From: Melioribacter sp.
GTDB lineage: Bacteria > Bacteroidota > Ignavibacteria > Ignavibacteriales > Melioribacteraceae
DNA length: 6,116 nucleotides
Direction of reading: 5' to 3'
NCBI GenBank assembly: GCA_016841125.1
Contig: JAENZU010000232.1
Coordinates: forward strand, 1-6,116
The notes under the pieces were generated by a model that saw only the letters and a program-made list of their open reading frames with translations, was not told where the DNA came from and did not search any database. Of the stretch, positions 1 through 6,116 are shown piece by piece (within the stretch, counting starts at the first letter, position 1; each line of letters opens with the position of its first letter). Position numbers and translations under genes: made by a program.

Positions 1-1396
1 TGCTGGTTGTTCCTGTAGTCAACTGTGTCCAGTTTGTACCGCCATCCGTTGTTCCCATCAGTCTGCCGCTAGAACCGCCTGCATATCCGTGGTTTTCATC
101 GGCAAACATTGTTTCGTAAAAGTCGTGTGAAGTGCTTGTCCAGGGAACAGTTTGCTCAGTCCAGTTAGCTCCTGTGTCGGTTGTTTTGAACATTTTGTTA
201 TTACCGGTTCCGGCATACCAGGTACCTGCGGTAGGCATGGAGAACGAGTAAACTTGATATCCAAAATTGAAACCGAGATCAGCCCAATTTTGACCGCCGT
301 TGGTAGTTTTAAGTATATAACCTAAGTTATCTGCAGTAGAGGTTGCGCCACCGCAAACATAACCGTTATTCGCATCTACAAACTGAATCTGTCTTTGTAG
401 TTCATGGTAAACAAATTCGTATATAGGATTGAATGTAGTGCCTTGATCAATACTTTTTAAGGCAACACCATAATTACCGAACACGTAAACGGCATCAACA
501 ATATCAAGCGGGCTCTGAGCAAGAACTATCCCTCTTAATGATTCTGTGGAAAGATTAGTCTCCGTCCACGTTGTCCCGCCGTCGGTAGTTTTGTTAATAT
601 CTCCGCCGGAATCAACTACATAACCATTGAGCGCATCAGCGAATCTTATTCTGTAATTTCCGCTTGATCCAAAATCTGCTAATTCAGTCCAGGTAGCACC
701 GGCATCAGTTGTGCCGAATACTTTATTACTGGAACATCCCAGGTATCCGGTATTTGCGTCGACAAAATCAATGTCATAAACCGAACTTGTAACAACTCCG
801 CCGCTTAAGTCTACCCAAGTGGCTCCGTAATCTGTAGATTGACTGATTATTTGAGTTGAGCTGGCGGAAGAAGTACCAATATAAATATTATCTGCAGCAA
901 GTACTTGAATTGAATAAAGAGTATTGGTCATAGGGGCTGTAACTGCAGCCCAAGTAGCGCCTGCATCGGTGGTTTTAAGAATTGTGCCTCCGGTTCCAAC
1001 GACATAACCTGTATCAGCATCAGCAAATTCAACACCGTAAAGATGTTCTGTAGTCGGAGAATTTGCATCAGCCCACGTTGCACCGCCGTCTGTAGTTTTC
1101 ATTAATAATCCATCATTACCTGCTACATAACCCACACTTGCTGAAGTGAAAAAGACTGATTCGATCTCCCTCCGGGAATCGTCAATCAGTTTGGATTCCC
1201 AAGTTGCTCCGCCATCACTTGTCATATGCACAACAGAAGCGCCTCCAACAGCCACAACAATGTTAGGTGTAACAGCAGTAGCATCATTGAATGTGTTTCC
1301 AACGGGTTTTGGATTCTGCCATTGCCATTCAAAGTTCTGCTGAGCATAGAGCGTAAACGCAGTGACAAGGATTAAAACAGTGACTAATTTTCTCAT
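1..1396 (-). CDS. Secreted YCF48/Asp-box repeat beta-propeller protein, 3' end outside window
   Basis: An open frame of 465 codons runs from an ATG at 1396 off the left edge without a stop, so the C-terminus is missing. Residues 1-18 form a signal peptide (MRKLVTVLILVTAFTLYA, likely cut before QQ). A mature start of the W-Q-W-Q-N-P-x-P type follows, as is common in Ignavibacteria/Bacteroidota surface proteins. The rest is a run of about 42-residue units. Each has a strand like F-x-D-A-x-x-G-Y-V-V-G and then an Asp-box like K-T-T-D-G-G-A-T-W. The Asp-box aromatic falls at residues 66, 108, 149, 194, 236, 277, 322 (Phe), 371, 412 and 456. Such units fold as propeller blades related to YCF48/BNR repeats. 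The protein is probably exported and may be a type IX secretion substrate, but the C-terminal sorting domain that would prove this lies outside the window. No catalytic residues for a sialidase or other enzyme can be assigned. It has its own promoter candidate and a good Shine-Dalgarno, so it is probably separate from the upstream operon. The fold is fairly sure; the function is unknown. Confidence 0.9.
   Translation of the reverse strand, partial: MRKLVTVLILVTAFTLYAQQNFEWQWQNPKPVGNTFNDATAVTPNIVVAVGGASVVHMTSDGGATWESKLIDDSRREIESVFFTSASVGYVAGNDGLLMKTTDGGATWADANSPTTEHLYGVEFADADTGYVVGTGGTILKTTDAGATWAAVTAPMTNTLYSIQVLAADNIYIGTSSASSTQIISQSTDYGATWVDLSGGVVTSSVYDIDFVDANTGYLGCSSNKVFGTTDAGATWTELADFGSSGNYRIRFADALNGYVVDSGGDINKTTDGGTTWTETNLSTESLRGIVLAQSPLDIVDAVYVFGNYGVALKSIDQGTTFNPIYEFVYHELQRQIQFVDANNGYVCGGATSTADNLGYILKTTNGGQNWADLGFNFGYQVYSFSMPTAGTWYAGTGNNKMFKTTDTGANWTEQTVPWTSTSHDFYETMFADENHGYAGGSSGRLMGTTDGGTNWTQLTTGTTS
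29..1225 (-). repeat. Tandem protein-level Asp-box/YCF48 repeats (ten visible copies)
   Basis: Ten copies of an (S/T)-x-D-x-G-x-(T/N)-W box are encoded in tandem inside the secreted protein gene. Box-to-box spacing is 42, 41, 45, 42, 41, 45, 49, 41 and 44 residues. Copy 7 (K-S-I-D-Q-G-T-T-F) and copy 8 (K-T-T-N-G-G-Q-N-W) are degenerate. At DNA level the copies have drifted, keeping only short similar stretches such as variants of ACNGAYGGCGGNRCAACNTGG. They therefore look old rather than recently amplified. Confidence 0.8.
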
Positions 1397-1401
1397 AAGT
1401 T

Positions 1402-1407
1402 CTCCTT
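1402..1407 (-). promoter_or_regulatory. Ribosome binding site of the Asp-box protein gene
   Basis: On the minus strand AAGGAG sits five bases before the ATG at 1396, inside AAAGGAGAACTT. It is the best Shine-Dalgarno match near this frame, and the ATG opens directly into a canonical signal peptide, so the two together fix the start. Confidence 0.7.
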
Positions 1408-1431
1408 TCTTGTGGGTGATTATTAATTCAT

Positions 1432-1462
1432 GAAAAATATTGATATTAAATAATTAATACAA
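1432..1462 (-). promoter_or_regulatory. Bacteroidota-type promoter candidate for the Asp-box protein gene
   Basis: On the minus strand TTG (1462-1460) is followed after exactly 20 bases by TATTTTTC (1439-1432). The pattern known for Bacteroidota primary sigma factors is TTG about 19-21 bases before TAnnTTTG; here only the last base differs. A transcript would start near 1425 and leave a leader of roughly 30 nt with the Shine-Dalgarno at 1407-1402. The gap is very AT-rich, so a chance match is possible. The position, in the only real gap between genes in the window, supports it. Confidence 0.4.
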
Positions 1463-1487
1463 TCGCATTGATAAAATATATTATTGA

Positions 1488-2720
1488 CTACTCTTCATAT
1501 CTAACAAGCAAAACTGCGATTAAACCAAAAATTCCTGTGAGTAGAATTACTATATAATCAATCCAAATAAATTTAAGTTTTATTTTTTTTCTCAAGTAGA
1601 GGATAACAGCAATTATTAAAGAGATAAAAATCCCTATCAGCGCACGGGTATCTGAAAATAGAAAATAGAAATTAATGAACGGTTCCTTTGCATCGATAAT
1701 ACTCAGGGTAAAGGGGAAAACCATTTTAGAAAACTTGCCTGCAGAAGTATTCTCACGACTGATCCATTCTTCATCATACTGATCAATTTTATTATATTCT
1801 CTATCGGTTACAACCATACGAATCATATCATCGGAGGAAAAAGTAAATGACCTGTACAATATATTTCCCCGCATCATCAACTCGTGCACCCTATAATCAT
1901 AATCTTCAATTGGCGTGTTGATAAATTCATAGTCGTTATAACTGATTAGATATATTTTGCTCGCTTCCGAAACGAGTATTGCATAAAATTCTCTTCTCTC
2001 GTTCTCGGTTACAACAATGTACTTTACATTTACTCCGTTTGGACGGTTAACTTTCTTAAGATATGGTTTATTCTTTACTCGTTTTAAGTGAAATAAATCC
2101 CCTGCAGAATCAGTAATAAAATAACCTTCATCAAAAGGTTTTCTTGTAGTAGGATTACCAAATATTTTCGCGGCAGGAAATTTAAATCCTATATCGGTAA
2201 AAGCTTTAGAGAAAGTTTCACTTAAGTCCTCAACCACCTCATTAGATTCACAATTGATAAATTCGCACCTATTCTGCAGCCTGATAAATTCATCGGGCAT
2301 TTCAAGTTTTGCCCTGCCAGATTTCGATTCGAGCAGCGGATAGAGTTGGATGAACGGTTCTTCTATTGCATCAGGTTTAATACGATAACTGAAATTGTTC
2401 CTTCTCAGTTCTTGAATATCGATTTCCATTCCGTCTAAAGAATCCGGCATTTTTCCGGTCATTACAATTTGACGGTAAAAAAAGAGCGGTTCTAATTCTT
2501 CGTATTCGTCACGCGTTAAAAGATTTCCTTCGTTATCCATTCTTACCATCGTTTTATCATCGAATTTACTAATGATAAAATCATGAATGACCGGACTATA
2601 TAATACGAAAGGAGCTCGAATGTTTTTTTCAAAAATTTTCCAGTAAAAGTCCGGAACAAAGATTGCCAATACAAAGATTACAAAAAGTATAAGAATATTT
2701 CGTGAAGTTTTTACGAGCAT
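1488..2720 (-). CDS. DUF4857-like membrane protein, partner of the ABC transporter
   Basis: A 410-residue protein with a membrane helix at about 7-23, a large soluble middle (about 24-355), and helices at about 360-376 and 385-406 separated by the basic stretch RKKIKLK. The positive-inside rule puts the N-terminus and that loop in the cytoplasm and the middle domain outside. Recognisable blocks are T-R-D-E-Y-E-E (69-75), F-Y-R-Q (81-84), E-S-K-S-G-R-A-K-L-E-M-P (131-142) and T-T-R-K-P-F-D-E-G-Y (191-200). From memory these match DUF4857 of Bacteroidota in both order and length; no database search was possible. Its ATG overlaps the stop of the permease gene by one base (TAATG), so translation is probably coupled and the protein is likely a subunit or partner of that ABC system. 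Two cysteines, C152 and C157, lie in the outer domain. There is no enzyme motif, and the molecular role is unknown. Confidence 0.85.
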   Translation of the reverse strand: MLVKTSRNILILFVIFVLAIFVPDFYWKIFEKNIRAPFVLYSPVIHDFIISKFDDKTMVRMDNEGNLLTRDEYEELEPLFFYRQIVMTGKMPDSLDGMEIDIQELRRNNFSYRIKPDAIEEPFIQLYPLLESKSGRAKLEMPDEFIRLQNRCEFINCESNEVVEDLSETFSKAFTDIGFKFPAAKIFGNPTTRKPFDEGYFITDSAGDLFHLKRVKNKPYLKKVNRPNGVNVKYIVVTENERREFYAILVSEASKIYLISYNDYEFINTPIEDYDYRVHELMMRGNILYRSFTFSSDDMIRMVVTDREYNKIDQYDEEWISRENTSAGKFSKMVFPFTLSIIDAKEPFINFYFLFSDTRALIGIFISLIIAVILYLRKKIKLKFIWIDYIVILLTGIFGLIAVLLVRYEE

Positions 2721-3388
2721 TATTTTGTTCCTCTTTTAAATCTGTAACCGGATAGAAGTATTAATAAACTAAGTGAAAGAGCTATTATTGTGAAGACCGG
2801 GATGGCTTTATTAAATGAGTCGTAACCCATATAGTAATAAAACATGCTTACGAATGCGAATGCAATTACTCCGATTAATATTCTTCTAGCCCATCTGATC
2901 TCAATAAATAGAGCGGCAGCAATAAAATAGATAACAAAACCAGCCACTATCCAGGGCAGTACTGTATTGAGCAAGCTTACAAGTATTTCGTAGGGAAAAT
3001 AAATCAACGTTACAAGGCTTAACCCAATCAGCAAAAAAGAATAAATGATAATCAGCAGTACCGTTCCAATCGCAACCATTGAAAGGAGCAGATTATTTTC
3101 TCTCATTGGTAAATGTAGATGGAGTTTTAATCTTTTATCTTGAATCTCAGGAAAATATTGAGCTATACCTACAATAAGTCCAATGAATGCGGGAAGAAAT
3201 TGAAAGTCGCTATAGAATAAATATTTTTGAAAAATGATATAGTTCCAAACAGAGTTTGCTTTATTGAACTCAATTATCTGACCTAAATTCAGAAATATTT
3301 CGAAGACAATAAATACACCAAGGACTGCTCCACCTAAATATGTCCATCTGATCTTGAGCCACTCTTTATACATAATAGATGCAAACAT
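2720..3388 (-). CDS. ABC-2 type transporter permease, six membrane helices
   Basis: A 222-residue, very hydrophobic protein with predicted helices at about 17-33, 62-80, 101-129, 137-161, 169-187 and 194-214, the usual number for an ABC-2 permease. The N-terminal amphipathic stretch M-Y-K-E-W-L-K-I-R-W (6-15) is typical of these permeases. The loop between helices 2 and 3 carries P-E-I-Q-D-K-R-L-K-L-H-L-H-L-P (80-94), a cytoplasmic element characteristic of this exporter group and the likely contact with the ATPase. The ATPase gene ends just upstream and the DUF4857-like gene overlaps downstream, so the three probably form one complex. It is comparable in architecture to NosY, but the sequence alone does not show the substrate. 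The start at 3388 is set by a strong AGGAGG five to ten bases upstream. Confidence 0.88.
   Translation of the reverse strand: MFASIMYKEWLKIRWTYLGGAVLGVFIVFEIFLNLGQIIEFNKANSVWNYIIFQKYLFYSDFQFLPAFIGLIVGIAQYFPEIQDKRLKLHLHLPMRENNLLLSMVAIGTVLLIIIYSFLLIGLSLVTLIYFPYEILVSLLNTVLPWIVAGFVIYFIAAALFIEIRWARRILIGVIAFAFVSMFYYYMGYDSFNKAIPVFTIIALSLSLLILLSGYRFKRGTK
2729..2734 (-). promoter_or_regulatory. Ribosome binding site of the DUF4857-like gene, inside the permease gene
   Basis: AGAGGA on the minus strand lies eight bases before the ATG at 2720, within the last codons of the permease gene. With the TAATG stop/start overlap it supports this start and coupled translation of the two proteins. Confidence 0.6.
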
Positions 3389-3392
3389 TAAA

Positions 3393-3398
3393 CCTCCT
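3393..3398 (-). promoter_or_regulatory. Strong ribosome binding site of the permease gene, overlapping the ATPase stop codon
   Basis: A perfect AGGAGG lies four bases before the permease ATG. Its first two bases are part of the TAG stop of the ATPase gene (3399-3397). A ribosome finishing the ATPase therefore sits on the permease initiation site, which favours coupled synthesis of the two subunits. Confidence 0.8.
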
Positions 3399-4290
3399 AA
3401 TATTTACCTGTAATACCAATGAAAGCATCTTCCAGCGTCATAGGCATTTCCTTAATTTCAGAAAAATGAATTTGTTTTTGCCCGAGATATCTTTTTATTT
3501 GTTCTATCTCATCAAAAGAGTAGATCACAATTTTATTTTTGATCTGCTCAAAATTCTTTACAACATTATCTTTATGCATTTCAATCTTATCACCATTAAC
3601 ATTAAAAGAATATTTTCTGAACCTTTCTTTGAATTCGCTAATAGGCATTGAAAGGAGAACAGAATTATAATCCATTATTACGCAGTCATCCAGGAACCCT
3701 TCCAGGTCTTGAATAATATGTGAGGTAATAAAAATTGTTTTACTTTCAGATTTAGCATATTCTTCGAGATAGTCTAAAAAGAGTCTCCTGTAACCTGCAT
3801 CCAAACCCATTGAATAGTCGTCGAGAATCAGCAGTTCAGAATCCTGAGCTAGCAGCAGCCCTAAAGCAACCTGGGATCTTTGTCCGCAAGACATTCTCGA
3901 TATTTTCTGATCCTCGGTAACTTTCAGTTTTGCCATTAATTCGTAGTAGGGTTCTTTTTTCCACTTTGGATAAAATGCGGAATAGAATTTTTCAATCTGT
4001 TTGATATTCATGAAACTGTATTGTATGTGACCTTCAATCAGAAAGCCTACTTTTGCTTTTGTTTCCGGGGATAAATTATAAGAGTCCTCACCAAAAACAT
4101 AACAGTGACCGGCTTTGGGTTTTAGAAATCCGTTTAGAATATTTATTGTAGTAGTTTTTCCGGTACCGTTTTTACCAAGCAACCCGAATATACTTCCTCT
4201 TTTAATATTAAAATTTAAATTTTCATAGACTAACTTTTTACCGTAGTAATGAGTTAAATTTTTTACTTCAACAACATTTTCCATATTCAT
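3397..4290 (-). CDS. ABC transporter ATP-binding protein (ABC-2 exporter class, NosF/YtrB-like)
   Basis: A 297-residue soluble ATPase expected on the cytoplasmic face, driving the permease encoded next. Visible motifs are the Walker A G-K-N-G-T-G-K-T (39-46), the signature M-S-C-G-Q (133-137), the Walker B L-L-I-L-D-D (153-158), the D-loop G-L-D (162-164) and the switch H191 in T-S-H. Three positions depart from consensus: Glu86 stands where the Q-loop glutamine is expected, the signature is SCGQ rather than SGGQ, and the catalytic Glu after Walker B is Asp158, followed by Tyr-Ser instead of Pro-Thr. The fold is otherwise intact, so I read it as an active family variant rather than a dead copy. 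A C-terminal segment (about 215-297) extends past the nucleotide-binding domain. Two in-frame starts compete: ATG 4290, used here, and ATG 4284, which has a better-spaced GGA six bases upstream and would remove two residues. It lies 15 nt after the polyferredoxin gene, in the same operon. The substrate is unknown. Confidence 0.92.
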   Translation of the reverse strand: MNMENVVEVKNLTHYYGKKLVYENLNFNIKRGSIFGLLGKNGTGKTTTINILNGFLKPKAGHCYVFGEDSYNLSPETKAKVGFLIEGHIQYSFMNIKQIEKFYSAFYPKWKKEPYYELMAKLKVTEDQKISRMSCGQRSQVALGLLLAQDSELLILDDYSMGLDAGYRRLFLDYLEEYAKSESKTIFITSHIIQDLEGFLDDCVIMDYNSVLLSMPISEFKERFRKYSFNVNGDKIEMHKDNVVKNFEQIKNKIVIYSFDEIEQIKRYLGQKQIHFSEIKEMPMTLEDAFIGITGKY

Positions 4291-4305
4291 TCCATTCTTA
4301 AAATA

Positions 4306-6116
4306 TTAATTCAATTGTTCCAGCACATCTTGTGCAGATTTGACAACACCATCCGGTTTAGATTTAAATGGGTTTTTAACTGCTTTCTTTTCACCGCTTG
4401 TAAATGTAACGTGAAGTGTTTCCGAAGACAGATAAGCTTTCACACTATCCAATGAAGTTAATTCAGGGGAAAAAAAGATAAGCGCTTTCGGACCGTTATC
4501 CCAAGTGGTAGCTAGTCTTACAATACCGTCGTTGGTAGAAATATGACTCATCAAATAAGGGATCTGTCGTTTAAGCATCGGATGATCAGCTTCGGGCATC
4601 GGGTAAATGAGTACCGATAAATCAGACGGATTGTAAGCGGAATACTTATTGAATGACTGTGAAAAACCTTGGAACATATGCTTCTGATAATCATCGGCAG
4701 AAATTGATCCAATAATATCTCCGCTTTCTCTAATTCCAAATTTTAGATCGAGTTTTTCCACCCCGTCTTTTTTCTTAATTTCAATTTCATCTTTGAGGAT
4801 TGCACTTTCTATCTCTTCCGGATTAGTTTTATCTGCTAGGTAGTAAATAGTTGTTTGAACAGGCTCACCGAATTCTGTTTCGAATCCGTAAACTCCTTTA
4901 TCTTCTCTCAACGCGTAAACAAGACTAACAAAGTCGATATTATCAAAAAGTTTATCAATGCCTACTTTATATACAGTTAAACTATCGAAGTCGCCGGGTT
5001 TGAAATTTTGTATTCTCTGTTTTGAAGGTTTAAATATTGAAGCTTTAACATCGCGTTCTGTTAATTTATCGGCATCATAGAATATCCTAACTTCATGCGA
5101 TGCAGCATAAGCATCAATTCCATAAATACCGGGGATGTCGTCAATCTGATTTTTTAATGACATTGCGCTGCCGAAACATTTTACATTTTTCAAATCACCC
5201 TGCTCATAAATTCCCATATTAGCAACGCTGTCGAAATTACCCCATCGTTCCGAAATGGTGCTCAGTTCAATATTATCAGCGAAGCCAAGACTTATTGCAA
5301 TAAGAACTACAACGGCTATCGGAGCCAAATATTTAGTTGGCTTTTTATCGGCAACTTTCAGTGACTGTTTTATCGGGCATGAATAAACGCAGTCTGTGCA
5401 AAGATTGCAGTCAATGTGGTCTACTTTTTTATACTTTGTAAGTTCGATACCCTGCGGGCAATTCGCTTCACATATTCCGCACGAGGTGCATGTTTCCTGG
5501 TTACGATATATTTTTGTAGCCGGGGAAAGAAAGCTGCGTTTAAATATTACTTCGGTTAATAGACCAATCAGTGATATACCTGCCACAAGCCAGATGTAGC
5601 TGATATCGAATAACCATGTTTTAGTGATAATAAATAAAATAATAAATGCACCGACAGGTACTACATTGTAAAATATATTGCTGATTGCACCAAGCGGACA
5701 TAGATACTTGCACCAGAATAATCTAAAAATTATTGATCCGATTATTGTTATTGCAACCGATATAATTGCAAACCATATAACTATATCAGCGTTGCCGAAT
5801 AAGTTTGCTACTGCAAAATAAGGGTCATATTCTTTACAGAATAACTCACTTGAAGTCATCGTAAAATATAGAGTAACAAATAGCAGAATGTATTTTAATG
5901 ATCTGAAGGGTCTGTCTAAAAAATTCGGCATCTCCATTCTGATTTTCATTTTTGCACCAAGTTTACCAAACCACTCGGTGATGGCACCAATTGGGCAAAT
6001 ATAACTGCAAAAAAGTTTTCCGAATATGATAACACCCACAAGTAAACCTATTCCTAATGCTATCTGGATCGAACTCATTTGACAGGACAGCGAACCCAAA
6101 TTAAGATTACTCGCTA
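4306..6116 (-). CDS. Membrane polyferredoxin (NapH/NosR/CcoG-like) with HMA-like C-terminal modules, 5' end outside window
   Basis: The frame is open to the right edge, so the N-terminus, probably including one membrane helix, is missing. A TTG at 6099 could be read as a start, but the coding sequence continues upstream (A-S-N-L-N) and lacks a ribosome site, so it is not the true one. Residues are numbered here from 6099 (597 to the stop). Features in order: membrane helix about 11-27 leading into C31-x3-C35-P; helix about 68-83; C88-K-E-Y-D-P; helix about 107-125 leading into C130-x3-C134-P; helices about 148-160 and 168-186; two 4Fe-4S motifs C204-x2-C-x2-C-x3-C214-P and C231-x2-C-x2-C-x3-C241-P; a last helix about 257-273; then about 320 residues probably outside the membrane. 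That tail contains HMA/ferredoxin-fold-like segments (about 303-356, 374-435 and 512-566) without a CxxC metal site. Known relatives pass electrons through the inner membrane, including NosR in nitrous oxide reduction and CcoG in copper reduction. The partner here is unknown, but the ABC genes follow directly, so it likely serves the same process. Confidence 0.88.
   Translation of the reverse strand, partial: ASNLNLGSLSCQMSSIQIALGIGLLVGVIIFGKLFCSYICPIGAITEWFGKLGAKMKIRMEMPNFLDRPFRSLKYILLFVTLYFTMTSSELFCKEYDPYFAVANLFGNADIVIWFAIISVAITIIGSIIFRLFWCKYLCPLGAISNIFYNVVPVGAFIILFIITKTWLFDISYIWLVAGISLIGLLTEVIFKRSFLSPATKIYRNQETCTSCGICEANCPQGIELTKYKKVDHIDCNLCTDCVYSCPIKQSLKVADKKPTKYLAPIAVVVLIAISLGFADNIELSTISERWGNFDSVANMGIYEQGDLKNVKCFGSAMSLKNQIDDIPGIYGIDAYAASHEVRIFYDADKLTERDVKASIFKPSKQRIQNFKPGDFDSLTVYKVGIDKLFDNIDFVSLVYALREDKGVYGFETEFGEPVQTTIYYLADKTNPEEIESAILKDEIEIKKKDGVEKLDLKFGIRESGDIIGSISADDYQKHMFQGFSQSFNKYSAYNPSDLSVLIYPMPEADHPMLKRQIPYLMSHISTNDGIVRLATTWDNGPKALIFFSPELTSLDSVKAYLSSETLHVTFTSGEKKAVKNPFKSKPDGVVKSAQDVLEQLN

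Larger units (their letters stand above)
1488..6116 (-). other. Four-gene operon: polyferredoxin, ABC ATPase, ABC permease, DUF4857-like protein
   Basis: All four genes point the same way. The gaps are 15 nt, 8 nt and a 1-nt overlap, with no terminator-like hairpin or promoter-sized gap between them. The first gene is cut by the window edge, so the promoter and possibly more members lie to the right. The operon seems to end after the stop at 1488, followed by a 91-nt gap before the Asp-box protein gene. I see no convincing GC-rich hairpin plus T-run there. Confidence 0.75.

Noticed and set aside
58..264. Minus-strand 68-codon open frame in another phase
   Set aside because: It overlaps the Asp-box protein in a different frame and has no repeat or domain, while the long frame reads continuous blades through it.
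29..1225. Regularly spaced similar stretches as a CRISPR array or minisatellite
   Set aside because: The period is about 125-135 bases, the copies are diverged, and the whole stretch is one open frame of protein repeats.
1146..1343. Plus-strand 65-codon open frame
   Set aside because: It is antisense to the first Asp-box repeats of the secreted protein; the composition is that of a mirrored repeat and no start signal is seen.
1460..1470. CAAT-GCG-ATTG hairpin after the stop at 1488 as a terminator
   Set aside because: The stem is only four base pairs, mostly A-T, with a three-base loop and no clean T-run, too weak to call an intrinsic terminator.
3379..3651. Plus-strand 90-codon open frame
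   Set aside because: It lies antisense to the ATPase gene, whose motifs confirm the other strand, and its product has no recognisable domain or ribosome site.
4551..4739. Minus-strand 62-codon open frame in another phase
   Set aside because: It lies inside the C-terminal part of the polyferredoxin gene and has no independent start signal or recognisable product.
5396..5599. Plus-strand 67-codon open frame
   Set aside because: It is antisense to the ferredoxin cysteine motifs of the polyferredoxin, which are clearly the coding reading.
6091..6099. TTG at 6099 as the real start of the polyferredoxin
   Set aside because: The frame stays open upstream to the window edge, there is no Shine-Dalgarno, and family members have more sequence, including a membrane helix, before this point.
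4306..6116. Calling the polyferredoxin nosR, napH or ccoG
   Set aside because: No FMN-binding domain is visible for NosR, the protein is far longer than NapH, and the C-terminal part is HMA-like rather than the Ig-like domain expected of CcoG/FixG. The missing N-terminus also prevents a firm name.

Overview
The window is AT-rich and compact, and every gene in it lies on the minus strand. It looks like chromosome from the Bacteroidota/Ignavibacteriota side of the tree. Three things suggest this: a secreted protein built of YCF48/Asp-box repeats, common in Ignavibacteria and other type IX secretion bacteria; a DUF4857-like membrane protein, which I know mainly from Bacteroidota; and a promoter-like element of the TTG-N20-TAnnTTT form used by that group. 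This placement is inference from gene content, not from a marker gene.

Layout in the direction of transcription (right to left): (1) 6116-4306, a membrane polyferredoxin whose N-terminus lies outside the window. It has two C-x3-CP membrane motifs, two 4Fe-4S ferredoxin motifs, and a long C-terminal part that looks like degenerate heavy-metal-associated (HMA) folds. (2) 4290-3397, an ABC ATPase of the ABC-2 exporter class. (3) 3388-2720, its six-helix permease. (4) 2720-1488, a DUF4857-like protein with one N-terminal and two C-terminal membrane helices around a large, probably extracytoplasmic domain. Spacings are 15 nt, 8 nt and a 1-nt overlap, so these four genes almost certainly form one operon, which may start upstream of the window. 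(5) After a 91-nt gap carrying a promoter candidate, a separate gene runs from 1396 off the left edge. It encodes a secreted protein with at least ten Asp-box (YCF48-like) beta-propeller repeats, and its C-terminus is missing.

The operon is the part most worth attention. It pairs an iron-sulfur electron-transfer membrane protein with a NosFY-like ABC exporter and an uncharacterised extracytoplasmic partner. The arrangement recalls nosRDFYL, where a polyferredoxin and an ABC transporter mature a copper enzyme, but here there is no NosD, no visible FMN domain, and there are HMA-like modules instead. A role in metal or metallocofactor handling across the inner membrane is a hypothesis, not a demonstrated function.

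No stretch over 300 bases lacks a gene. I saw no RNA gene, CRISPR array, insertion sequence or attachment site.
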